Below, one piece after another: positions 1 through 5,564 of a stretch of DNA of 9,153 bases. The notes under the pieces were generated by a model. That model had not been told where the DNA came from. It saw nothing but the letters and a program-made list of their open reading frames with translations, and did no database searches. The position numbers and the translations under genes are program-made. The stretch is from Paratractidigestivibacter sp963658035. Lineage in GTDB: Bacteria; Actinomycetota; Coriobacteriia; Coriobacteriales; Atopobiaceae. Position 1 is the stretch's first letter; each line of letters starts with the position of its first letter. Location of the stretch: assembly GCA_963658035.1 (NCBI GenBank), contig CAVKOL010000108.1, positions 1 through 9,153 on the forward strand. The letters run 5' to 3'.

Positions 1-371
1 TCCAGGCCCGGGACCTCGGGCCAGCCAAACATGGGGCCCATGGCGATGTAGAACAGGGGCACGGCCAGCGCCAGCGAGACCACGAGCTCAACAAAGCGCT
101 GGTGGATGGCGTCTTTCGCAGCGCGGTTGGGGTCGGCAGGCGCAACGTCCTTCTTGGCTGCGGCGCGACGGGTTGCCCCATAGCCCGCCTTCTGGATGGC
201 GGCCACGACGGCCGTGGCGGTCTTCTCGCTGCCGTCGAAGTCGAGCTCCATCGAGTTCTTGAGCAGGTTCACGTTGGCCTGGGCCACGCCCTCAACCGCA
301 GACGCGGCCTTTTGCACGCGAGAAGAGCAGGCGGCGCAGGTCATGCCCTGGATATCAAAGGTTTCCTTCAC
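1..371 (-). CDS. copA: Copper-translocating P-type ATPase, N-terminal part (runs off the left edge)
   Basis: Only the first 123 codons are present. Translation gives a heavy-metal-associated (HMA) domain at about residues 3-70 with the Cu(I)-binding motif GMTCAAC (Cys12 and Cys15). A linker rich in Ala, Lys and Asp follows, then the start of the first membrane helix at about residues 100-120. This is the layout of P1B-type Cu+ exporters, which pump cytosolic copper out using ATP. The catalytic DKTG and CPC motifs would lie outside the window, so the metal is inferred from the HMA motif and the csoR neighbour. The start is taken as GTG at 371, because an AAGGGG ribosome site overlapping the csoR stop sits seven bases upstream. 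Only ten bases separate the two genes, so they are almost certainly cotranscribed and translationally coupled. Confidence 0.88.
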   Translation of the reverse strand, partial: MKETFDIQGMTCAACSSRVQKAASAVEGVAQANVNLLKNSMELDFDGSEKTATAVVAAIQKAGYGATRRAAAKKDVAPADPNRAAKDAIHQRFVELVVSLALAVPLFYIAMGPMFGWPEVPGL

Positions 372-381
372 GGCGAGCCCC

Positions 382-699
382 TTACATGAACTTCTTGAAG
401 AGGCCCATGACCTCTTCTGTGACCTCGGTGTCGCCCGCCTGGATGCGCTCGACCACGCAGGTGTTGAGGTGGTCTTGCATCACCTCGCGCGAGATGGCCT
501 TCACGGCAGACTCGACGGCGGCCAGCTGCGTGAGCACGTCTCCGCAGTAGCGGTCCTCCTCCACCATGGTCTTGATGCCGTTGAGCTGCCCGATCGCGCG
601 GTTGATGCGCTTGGTGACGTCGGCTTTCATGTCGGCGGAGCGCGGCGTGTTCTTGTGCGCCGCGCAGTGGCAGCAGGTTTTCTTGGTTTGCTCGGCCAT
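382..699 (-). CDS. csoR: CsoR-family copper-sensing transcriptional repressor
   Basis: This 105-residue all-helical protein matches the CsoR/RcnR (DUF156) family in length and sequence. The Cu(I)-ligand set Cys52, His77, Cys81 has exactly the spacing of the family's C-H-C triad (25 and 4 residues), which favours copper over nickel or formaldehyde sensing. The apo-protein represses copper-export genes and Cu(I) binding releases it from DNA. The N-terminus adds a Cys/His-rich stretch (TCCHCAAH, residues 8-15) that is not part of the core fold and may bind metal. The start is the ATG at 699, preceded by an AAAGGGG ribosome site. The reading frame stays open to 909, but that extension crosses the promoter and operators and is not credible as protein. 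It is the first gene of an operon with copA, and operators lie in its own promoter. Confidence 0.93.
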   Translation of the reverse strand: MAEQTKKTCCHCAAHKNTPRSADMKADVTKRINRAIGQLNGIKTMVEEDRYCGDVLTQLAAVESAVKAISREVMQDHLNTCVVERIQAGDTEVTEEVMGLFKKFM

Positions 700-720
700 C
701 GAGGCCCCTTTCTTGACGCG

Positions 721-737
721 ATACCCCCACAGGGTAT
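721..737. promoter_or_regulatory. CsoR operator 2 (5' leader)
   Basis: ATACCC-CCACA-GGGTAT is a 6-bp inverted repeat and a weaker version of the palindrome at 758-774. The two centres are 37 bp apart. It lies downstream of the predicted transcription start and about 20 bases before the csoR ATG, so it could act as a second binding site or roadblock. Confidence 0.7.
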
Positions 738-754
738 GGATTATCGACAGCAAT

Positions 755-782
755 CCTATACCCCTATGGGGTATCTGGTCAA
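755..782 (-). promoter_or_regulatory. Predicted csoR-copA promoter
   Basis: Reading leftward, a TTGACC -35 box (782-777) is followed by a 16-base spacer and a TATAGG -10 box (760-755). Transcription would start near 748 and leave a leader of about 50 bases before the csoR ATG. The spacer is occupied by a CsoR-type palindrome, which supports the placement. The boxes were found by eye only. Confidence 0.6.
758..774. promoter_or_regulatory. CsoR operator 1 (promoter spacer)
   Basis: ATACCCC-TAT-GGGGTAT is a perfect 7-bp inverted repeat around a 3-base centre. It resembles known CsoR operators of copper operons (ATACCC...GGGTAT type). It covers the spacer between the predicted -35 and -10 boxes, so bound CsoR would block RNA polymerase directly. 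Confidence 0.8.
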
Positions 783-813
783 GATATTTCATGCCCCGGC
801 AGGCCGATATCGC

Positions 814-946
814 ATCAGGCGCGACTTCTTCCACTTTAAAACTCGCTTCACCGAGTAGCCCGCTTTTGCCAACTGGGCAAACGTCGCCAAAAACGGCTTC
901 GCTACTCACCGAAGTCGTGTTTAAAATGGAAAAACTCGCACTTGAT
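814..946. repeat. Long imperfect inverted repeat between divergent genes
   Basis: Arms 821-859 and 901-939 are 39 bases each and pair at 28 positions. Pairing extends in patches to 814 and 946. Conserved blocks include GCTACTC and TTTAAA followed by GGAA-rich sequence. The loop holds a smaller hairpin (TTGCC/GGCAA, 866-880). Each arm, read outward, heads toward one of the two divergent genes, and the right arm ends just before the ribosome site of the gene at 969. A -10-like TAAAAT (922-927) sits in the right arm. It could be a duplicated promoter/leader element, a genome-wide repeat family member, or a transcript structure. Confidence 0.55.
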
Positions 947-968
947 CGATTTTGCAGGAGGAACCGCA

Positions 969-1310
969 GTGAACATCCAGATTTTTGGGACCAAGAAGAG
1001 CTTCGACACCAAGAAGGCGCAGCGCTGGTTCAAGGAGCGCCGCATCAAGTTCCAATTTATCGACCTTCGCGAGAAGGAGATGAGCAAGGGCGAGCTGCGA
1101 AGCGTGGCACAGGCAGCGGGCGGCATCGACGCCCTCGTGAACCCCGATGCCAAGGACGAAGAGGCCCTGGCGCTCGTGCAGTACCTGGCAGAGAGCCAGC
1201 GCTTCGACAAGCTGTTGGAAAACCAGCAGCTCCTGCGCGAGCCCATCGTGCGTAACGGCAAACAGGCCACCGTCGGCTACGAGCCCGAGGTCTGGGCAAC
1301 ATGGGAATAA
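969..1310 (+). CDS. ArsC/Spx-fold (YffB-like) protein lacking the catalytic cysteine
   Basis: The 113-residue protein has the thioredoxin-like ArsC/Spx family layout. An N-terminal strand and turn (IFGTKK, residues 5-10) are followed by the helix FDTKKAQRWFKE, and the C-terminus carries the family motif REPIVRNG...TVGYEPEVW. Family enzymes and regulators carry a cysteine in the N-terminal loop. Here the likely equivalent position is Ser11 (codon AGC, one base from TGC), and the protein contains no cysteine anywhere. It therefore should not act as a thiol-based arsenate reductase or redox switch. A structural or regulatory role, such as Spx-like binding to RNA polymerase, is possible but unproven. 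The start is GTG at 969, chosen because GCAGGAGGAA lies five bases upstream; the in-frame ATG at 942 has no such site. The next gene starts 65 bases downstream on the same strand. Confidence 0.82.
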   Translation: MNIQIFGTKKSFDTKKAQRWFKERRIKFQFIDLREKEMSKGELRSVAQAAGGIDALVNPDAKDEEALALVQYLAESQRFDKLLENQQLLREPIVRNGKQATVGYEPEVWATWE

Positions 1311-1375
1311 GGCCGCAGTAATTTGTGTCCGGTAAGGCGGGTATCCTAACGGGCATCTAGTTTAAGGAGGCCGCT

Positions 1376-2809
1376 ATGGCAGAGATTCAGTGCCCGCACT
1401 GCGGGAAGAGCTTCACCGTCGACGAGTCGCAGTACGCAAACATCGTCAAACAGGTCCGTGACAAAGAGTTTGAGAAAGAGCTGGCAGAGCGCCTGCACCT
1501 GGTCGAGCAAAAGAACGCCTCGGCCTTAGACGCAACCGTCGCAAAGACGCGCGAGGAGAGCCGAGACGAGCTTGAGTCGCTTCGCCAGCAACTGGCGCAG
1601 GCCCAGCAAAAGGCCGCCGTCCAAGAAGCGCAGCTGCGCCAGGCCGCGCAGGCCAAGGAGGCCGAGCTTCGCCAGGCCGCCCAAAACAAGGAAATGGAGC
1701 TTCGCCAAAAGGCCCAGGAGCTGCAGGCCAAGCTCGAGCGCCAGGCAAACGAGCGCCAGGCGCAGGACCAGACCACCATCGCGTCGCTTACGGCCAAGCT
1801 CGAGGAGGCAGAGCACTCCTTCCAGGTCCAAAAAGAGCTGGCAGTGCAAAAGGCCGTGGGCGACAAGGACGTCCAGATCACGACCTTGAAGTCCCAGGTG
1901 GCCGCCGCAGAAATAGAGAAAAAGCAGGTCGAGGCCAGCCTCAAGCAGCAGCTTAGCGAAAAGACCGCCTATAAAGACCAGGTTATCCGCGACAAAGAAG
2001 ACGAGATCGAGCGCCTTCGCAACCAGCGCAGCCGCCTTTCGGTCAAGCTCATCGGCGAGACCTTGGAGCAACACTGCGAGATGGAGTTCAACCGTGTGCG
2101 CATGATGGCCTTCCCGCACGCTGAGTTCCACAAAGACAACCAGGTAGTCGATGGCACCAAGGGCGACTACGTCTTCCGCGAGATGGACGAGTCCGGCGTC
2201 GAGATCGTCTCGATCATGTTCGACATGAAAAACGAGGACGATAACTCGGTCAACCGCAAGAAGAACGAGGACCACCTCAAGAAGCTCGACAAGGACCGCC
2301 GCGACAAGGGCTGCGAGTACGCCGTGCTTGTCTCGACCTTGGAGCCCGAGAGCGACCTCTACAACTCCGGCATCGTCGACGTCTCCTACCTCTACCCCAA
2401 GACCTACGTCATCCGCCCGCAGTTCTTCCTGCCGCTCATCTCGCTGTTGAGAAACGCCGGTCTCAACGCTGTTTCTGCCCGCCAAGAACTCGCGGCGATG
2501 CGCCAACAGAACATCGACGTCACGCATTTCGAGGAGAAGTTCAACAAGTTCAAGACAGGGTTTTTGAATAACTGTGAACTTGCGGGCAAGAGGTACGACG
2601 ACGCGATCGATGAGATCGACAAGTCCATCGACCACCTGGAAAAGGTCAAGGATGCCCTTATCAAGTCAAAGAAATATTTGTTCTTCGCAAACAACAAGGT
2701 CGATGAAATGACCATTCATAAGCTCACCTACGCCAACCCCACCATGAAAGCCCTGTTCGCCGAGGCCAGAAAAGACAATCAAAAGGAAAAGGAAACCCCG
2801 GACGAGTAA
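1376..2809 (+). CDS. DUF2130 domain coiled-coil protein
   Basis: The protein has 477 residues. A half zinc-ribbon, CPHCG (Cys6, Cys9), opens it, with no second Cys pair close by. Residues of about 28-220 form a long, highly charged Gln/Glu/Lys/Ala coiled coil. Residues of about 220-400 match the DUF2130 family, and a shorter helical C-terminus follows. Within DUF2130, Asp264 (KGDYVFRE) and FDMKNE (Asp283, Lys285) resemble the D...(D/E)xK arrangement of PD-(D/E)xK nucleases. That reading is inference, not an established activity. The function of the family is not known to me beyond this. The start is secure: AAGGAGG lies five bases before the ATG. No signal peptide or membrane helix is visible, so it is probably cytoplasmic. 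It ends before a hairpin terminator and is convergent with the htrA-like gene. Confidence 0.85.
   Translation: MAEIQCPHCGKSFTVDESQYANIVKQVRDKEFEKELAERLHLVEQKNASALDATVAKTREESRDELESLRQQLAQAQQKAAVQEAQLRQAAQAKEAELRQAAQNKEMELRQKAQELQAKLERQANERQAQDQTTIASLTAKLEEAEHSFQVQKELAVQKAVGDKDVQITTLKSQVAAAEIEKKQVEASLKQQLSEKTAYKDQVIRDKEDEIERLRNQRSRLSVKLIGETLEQHCEMEFNRVRMMAFPHAEFHKDNQVVDGTKGDYVFREMDESGVEIVSIMFDMKNEDDNSVNRKKNEDHLKKLDKDRRDKGCEYAVLVSTLEPESDLYNSGIVDVSYLYPKTYVIRPQFFLPLISLLRNAGLNAVSARQELAAMRQQNIDVTHFEEKFNKFKTGFLNNCELAGKRYDDAIDEIDKSIDHLEKVKDALIKSKKYLFFANNKVDEMTIHKLTYANPTMKALFAEARKDNQKEKETPDE
1628..1759 (+). repeat. 33-bp (11-residue) repeats inside the coiled coil
   Basis: Four consecutive 11-residue units (protein residues 85-128) share the pattern [A/M]xLRQxAQxxx. 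Examples are AQLRQAAQAKE, AELRQAAQNKE and MELRQKAQELQ, with a diverged fourth unit. An 11-residue period suggests a hendecad coiled coil that grew by in-frame duplication. The DNA copies are similar but not identical. Confidence 0.75.
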
Positions 2810-2885
2810 TCCCTTTCTAGCACGTCACCGCCCCAACCCTCTCCTTTTCCTGTTTAGACCGCGAGCAACATCCCCAACAACGAAA

Positions 2886-2925
2886 GGCGGCCCCGGGGCG
2901 AAGAACCCGAGGCCGCCGTTCTTGT
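2886..2925 (+). terminator. Probable terminator of the DUF2130 gene
   Basis: GGCGGCC-c-CGGG (2886-2897) pairs with CCCG-a-GGCCGCC (2906-2917) across an 8-base loop, with a single C/A mismatch in the stem. A moderately T-rich stretch (gttcttgtt) follows. The stem is strong but the T tract is imperfect, so termination may be partial. It begins 77 bases after the DUF2130 stop. Confidence 0.65.
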
Positions 2926-2930
2926 TAATA

Positions 2931-3013
2931 GAGGTTTCTGGGCTTGTCAGCGGCGAATCGCGTCAGCGAGCGAGCGCAGCGAGCGCTGAGCCGAGGACAA
3001 GCCCAGAAACCTC
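2931..3013. repeat. 83-bp palindromic element between convergent genes
   Basis: A perfect 18-bp inverted repeat (GAGGTTTCTGGGCTTGTC at 2931-2948; complement at 2996-3013) is followed inward by a 2-base mismatch and four more pairs (CGGC/GCCG). An inner TCAGCG/CGCTGA pair flanks a GCGAGCGAGCGCAGCGAGCGC-type GC repeat. No T tract follows on either strand and no target-site duplication is evident. It sits between the ends of two convergent genes. It may be a REP/BIME-like element, a transcript-end stabiliser, or a factor-assisted bidirectional terminator. Confidence 0.8.
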
Positions 3014-3036
3014 ATGAGTCACAAACCAGATACCCT

Positions 3037-4479
3037 CTAGTTCCCGTACCCGTAGCCCCGGCCATTGCCGTAGCCGTTGCCGTAGCCGTTGTCGTTGTTC
3101 TGCTGCTGCTTCTGCTGCATCCACTGCTCAAACAACTCGGTCCAGCTATCGCTGTTGCTGTCGGTGTTCGTGTTCGTGTTGTTGTTCTGATAGCTATTGA
3201 TGTCGTTCGTGGTCGTCTGCTGCTTCTGCAGCTCCTCGTCGGAGTCAAGCGTCACCGAGAAGGTCTTCTCCTCCTTGCCGCGCATGACGGTCACGGTAAC
3301 CGTGTCGCCGATCTCGTGCGAGCGGATGGCGAGAATAACGCCGTCGGCCGAGGTGATCTGCGTGCCGTCGATGCCGGTGATGATGTCGCCCTGCTGGATG
3401 CCCGCCTCGGCGGCCGGGCCGTTCTCGGTGACCTCGGCCACGTAGGCGCCCTGGCTCACAGACAGGTTGTTGGCCTTGGAGTTCTGGGCGTTGACCGTCT
3501 GCATGGACAGGCCGATATGGGCGTGCGTCACGGTCTCGCCGGCGATGATCTTGTTAGCCACCGACACGGCGTAGTTGCCCGGGATGGCAAAGCCGATGCC
3601 CGCGAAGCTCTGCGTGTCAGAGGAGTACAGGGTGCAGATGCCGATGAGCTTGCCCTCGGAGTCCACCAGCGCGCCGCCCGAGTTGCCGGGGTTGATCGCG
3701 GCGTCGACCTGGATAAGGTTGGTGTACAAGGTGTTGCCAGACGTGCTGGTGAGCAGCTGGTTGCGCGTAAGGGCGCTCACGATGCCCTGCGAGACGGACT
3801 GGTCAAGTCCAAAGGGACTGCCCACGGTCATGACCCAGTCACCCACCTGCACAGACGACGAGTCGCCCACCTCGATGGGGGTCACCTCGTCGCCGTTAAG
3901 CTCCACGTGGATGACGGCCAGGTCGCTGGACGAGTCGCTGCCCACCACGGTGGCGTCGTAGCTCTTGTTGTTCATGGTGACGGTGATGGAGTCGGCGTCC
4001 TCGATCACGTGGTAGTTGGTGATGATGTTGCCGTCGGTGTCCAAAACCACGCCCGAGCCCAGGCCCGACGAGCTGGAAGACGTCACGTTGACGGTGACCA
4101 CCGAGGGCAGGGCCTTGGCCGCGACGGCCGTGGCCGTGGAGGTCGTCTCGCCGTCGGTGTTGATGGTGATGTTTTGGGACGTGCCGGTGGAAAGGGTCGT
4201 CGTGGTCTTGCCAATGACGCCCGTGCCGTACAAGACGCCGGCCACAAGGGCCGCGCCCACGACACCGCCCAAAAGACCGGCCGCCACGGCCTTCACGCCC
4301 TTGCCGGAGCGCTTGGGCTTCTGGGGCTCGGGGTCGGACGGGACAAGACCCGGCTCCTGGCCCGGGATGGGCGGGACGTAGGCAGCGTGGCGAGCCGTTG
4401 GTTGCTCCACCGTGGGCTGCTCGGCCGTGGGCTGGTCATCGTTGTAAGGAGGCTGCGGAGTAAAGTTGTTCTCGTCCAT
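3037..4479 (-). CDS. htrA: HtrA/DegP-like membrane-anchored serine protease with a PDZ domain
   Basis: The protein has 480 residues. A Pro/Gln-rich cytoplasmic tail (1-55, with QPTAEQPTVEQPT repeats) leads to a basic patch and one membrane helix at about 62-90. A Ser/Thr-rich linker follows, then a trypsin-like domain at about 115-312 with a complete triad: His157 (NYHVI), Asp186 (SSDLAVI) and Ser267 (GNSGGA). A single PDZ domain spans about 320-412, with AGIQQGDIITGIDG near its centre. The tail (415-480) is unusual: Gln/Asn/Thr-rich, then SWTELFEQWMQQ, then GYGN repeats. The catalytic domain should lie outside the membrane and act in protein quality control or processing at the cell surface. 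The ATG at 4479 has an AAGGGAG site six bases upstream. I saw no convincing promoter in the 225-base gap upstream, although a terminator there argues for one. It is convergent with the DUF2130 gene. Confidence 0.93.
   Translation of the reverse strand: MDENNFTPQPPYNDDQPTAEQPTVEQPTARHAAYVPPIPGQEPGLVPSDPEPQKPKRSGKGVKAVAAGLLGGVVGAALVAGVLYGTGVIGKTTTTLSTGTSQNITINTDGETTSTATAVAAKALPSVVTVNVTSSSSSGLGSGVVLDTDGNIITNYHVIEDADSITVTMNNKSYDATVVGSDSSSDLAVIHVELNGDEVTPIEVGDSSSVQVGDWVMTVGSPFGLDQSVSQGIVSALTRNQLLTSTSGNTLYTNLIQVDAAINPGNSGGALVDSEGKLIGICTLYSSDTQSFAGIGFAIPGNYAVSVANKIIAGETVTHAHIGLSMQTVNAQNSKANNLSVSQGAYVAEVTENGPAAEAGIQQGDIITGIDGTQITSADGVILAIRSHEIGDTVTVTVMRGKEEKTFSVTLDSDEELQKQQTTTNDINSYQNNNTNTNTDSNSDSWTELFEQWMQQKQQQNNDNGYGNGYGNGRGYGYGN
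3040..3100 (-). repeat. Short tandem repeats encoding the GYGN tail
   Basis: Two perfect 12-bp copies (ccgtagccgttg at 3068-3079 and 3080-3091) plus degenerate neighbours encode the Gly-Tyr-Gly-Asn units at the end of the protease. Such repeats can change copy number in frame by slippage, since 12 is a multiple of 3. Confidence 0.7.
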
Positions 4480-4654
4480 GATTTTCTCCCTTGAGGTGTC
4501 TTAGGGCACAGGCTTATGTCTGCTTAACGGTTTTGAATGTACCCCAACGGCGGCGCCCCGCGCCCGCGCCAAGCGCATGACACAAGTCTGGCACTAGGCT
4601 TTTGCCTTACTGAAAATCACTTGCACATAAGCTTAAAGCCCAGGTGAGAGCCAC

Positions 4655-4690
4655 TAAAAGAAAAATCCCCGGCAAGTTGGCTTGCCGGGG
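4655..4690 (-). terminator. Rho-independent terminator of the response regulator gene
   Basis: A perfect 10-bp stem (CCCCGGCAAG/CTTGCCGGGG) with a 4-base loop lies 14 bases past the regulator's stop codon. Read leftward it is followed by ATTTTTCTTTT. This is a textbook intrinsic terminator that separates the regulator from the protease gene downstream. Confidence 0.93.
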
Positions 4691-4704
4691 AGTTAGTTAA
4701 AAAC

Positions 4705-5379
4705 TTAGACGCGGAAGAGATAACCCACGCCGCGGATGGTGACCACGTGGCTGGCCACCTGCGGGCCCACCTTGGAACGCACGCGACGGATGTGGACGTC
4801 GACGGTGCGGGTGCCGCCGCAGTACTCGAAGCCCCACACGCGGTGCAGCAGGGTCTCGCGCGAGTAGGCGCGCGACGGGTGCGTGGCCAAGAAGCTCAGG
4901 AGCGAGTACTCCATCAAAGTGAGGTCGACGGGCTTCTCGTCAATGTAGACCTGGTAGGTGGCCAGGTTGATGGTCATGTTGTCCACCGTGACGATGTCTG
5001 CCGGGGCGCTCTCCTCGCCGGGCCACAAAAGAAGGGTCGCGCGCATCTCGAGCTCGGCCGCGCCGGCACTCGAGAGGATGAAGTCGTTCTTGCCCTGCAT
5101 GGGCATGTGCAGAGAAGAGAGCTTATCTGCGTCCTGGACAAACAGCATGGGGATGAAGCCGTTCTCGGCCACGTAGGCGTCGACCGCGTTGTGGGTCTCT
5201 TGGCTCATGCCCTCGCCGTCGAAGATGATGAGGTCGAACTCGTGGCCCGAGGAAGCCGCCTGAGAGAAGGTGGACTCGTTGGCCAGAGCGATGGAGACAT
5301 CGATGGAGTGAGAGAGCTCACGCATGCGGTCGTGCAGGCGCGTGGTTGCCGATATGAGCAGGATGTTTTTGTGATGCAC
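4705..5379 (-). CDS. Orphan OmpR/PhoB-type response regulator with a degenerate receiver
   Basis: The protein has 224 residues. The C-terminal winged-helix domain (about 128-224) is typical of the OmpR/PhoB family, with LTLMEYSLLSFLATHPSRAYSRETLL, the recognition-helix region GGTRTVDVHIRRVRSK (189-204) and the closing TIRGVGYLF wing. The N-terminal receiver keeps only Asp54 (DLIIFDGEG), the likely phosphoacceptor position. The acidic pair after strand 1 is replaced (LLISATTR), the strand-4 Thr/Ser is replaced by Gln82, and the strand-5 Lys by Ser103. This suggests phosphorylation-independent control, as in atypical regulators such as GlnR. No histidine kinase gene is adjacent. The start is GTG at 5379, with AGGGGG seven bases upstream. 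It probably forms a single-gene unit ending at a strong terminator. The target genes are unknown. Confidence 0.88.
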   Translation of the reverse strand: MHHKNILLISATTRLHDRMRELSHSIDVSIALANESTFSQAASSGHEFDLIIFDGEGMSQETHNAVDAYVAENGFIPMLFVQDADKLSSLHMPMQGKNDFILSSAGAAELEMRATLLLWPGEESAPADIVTVDNMTINLATYQVYIDEKPVDLTLMEYSLLSFLATHPSRAYSRETLLHRVWGFEYCGGTRTVDVHIRRVRSKVGPQVASHVVTIRGVGYLFRV

Positions 5380-5482
5380 CCTTGTGCCCCCTGAATTTAG
5401 ACAAATATTTGCAAGAAGATTACCATATGACCTGCGCTTGATTGCGATGAGTTTTAAAAAAGCAAAACAGTATTATCACCTG

Positions 5483-5519
5483 AGAAGGGCGCGACACTCC
5501 TGCGGTGCCGCGCCCTTCT
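5483..5519. terminator. Hairpin after the ABC transporter operon
   Basis: AGAAGGGCGCG (5483-5493) pairs perfectly with CGCGCCCTTCT (5509-5519), with an inner CAC/GTG pair. It lies 45 bases after the ATPase stop, so it is the best candidate for the end of the leftward operon. However, the T-rich side (ttcttta) follows it on the + strand, and leftward only TCAGGTGATAAT follows. It may therefore terminate poorly in the gene direction. Confidence 0.55.
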
Positions 5520-5564
5520 TTATGCGCTTATGCGGGTCGATGCAGGCCGCTGCGGGTCTCTCCC

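Noticed and set aside
700..909. Extended N-terminus for CsoR, with the frame open to 909
   Set aside because: The extension runs through the promoter and both operators and would more than double the pre-domain length. The ATG at 699 has a good ribosome site.
814..946. Invertible (phase-variable) promoter
   Set aside because: The arms are only about 70% matched and no site-specific recombinase gene is nearby, so programmed inversion is unlikely.
942..968. Earlier ATG start for the ArsC/Spx-like protein
   Set aside because: The extra nine residues come before the conserved first strand and there is no ribosome site. GTG at 969 has a strong one at ideal spacing.
1526..2635. Leftward open frame (369 codons) opposite the DUF2130 gene
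   Set aside because: It is a Leu/Val/Asp-rich shadow of the repetitive coiled-coil coding sequence, with no motif of its own.
2965..2992. Resemblance of the GCGAGCGAGCGC core to viral terminal-repeat or origin motifs
   Set aside because: The similarity is a short GC-repeat coincidence. There is no replication gene or origin context in this bacterial chromosomal setting.
2944..4494. Long rightward open frame (516 codons) opposite the protease gene
   Set aside because: It is antisense to a gene with a full catalytic triad and PDZ domain. Its translation is a low-complexity Val/Gly/Arg/His mix, typical of shadow frames in GC-rich DNA.
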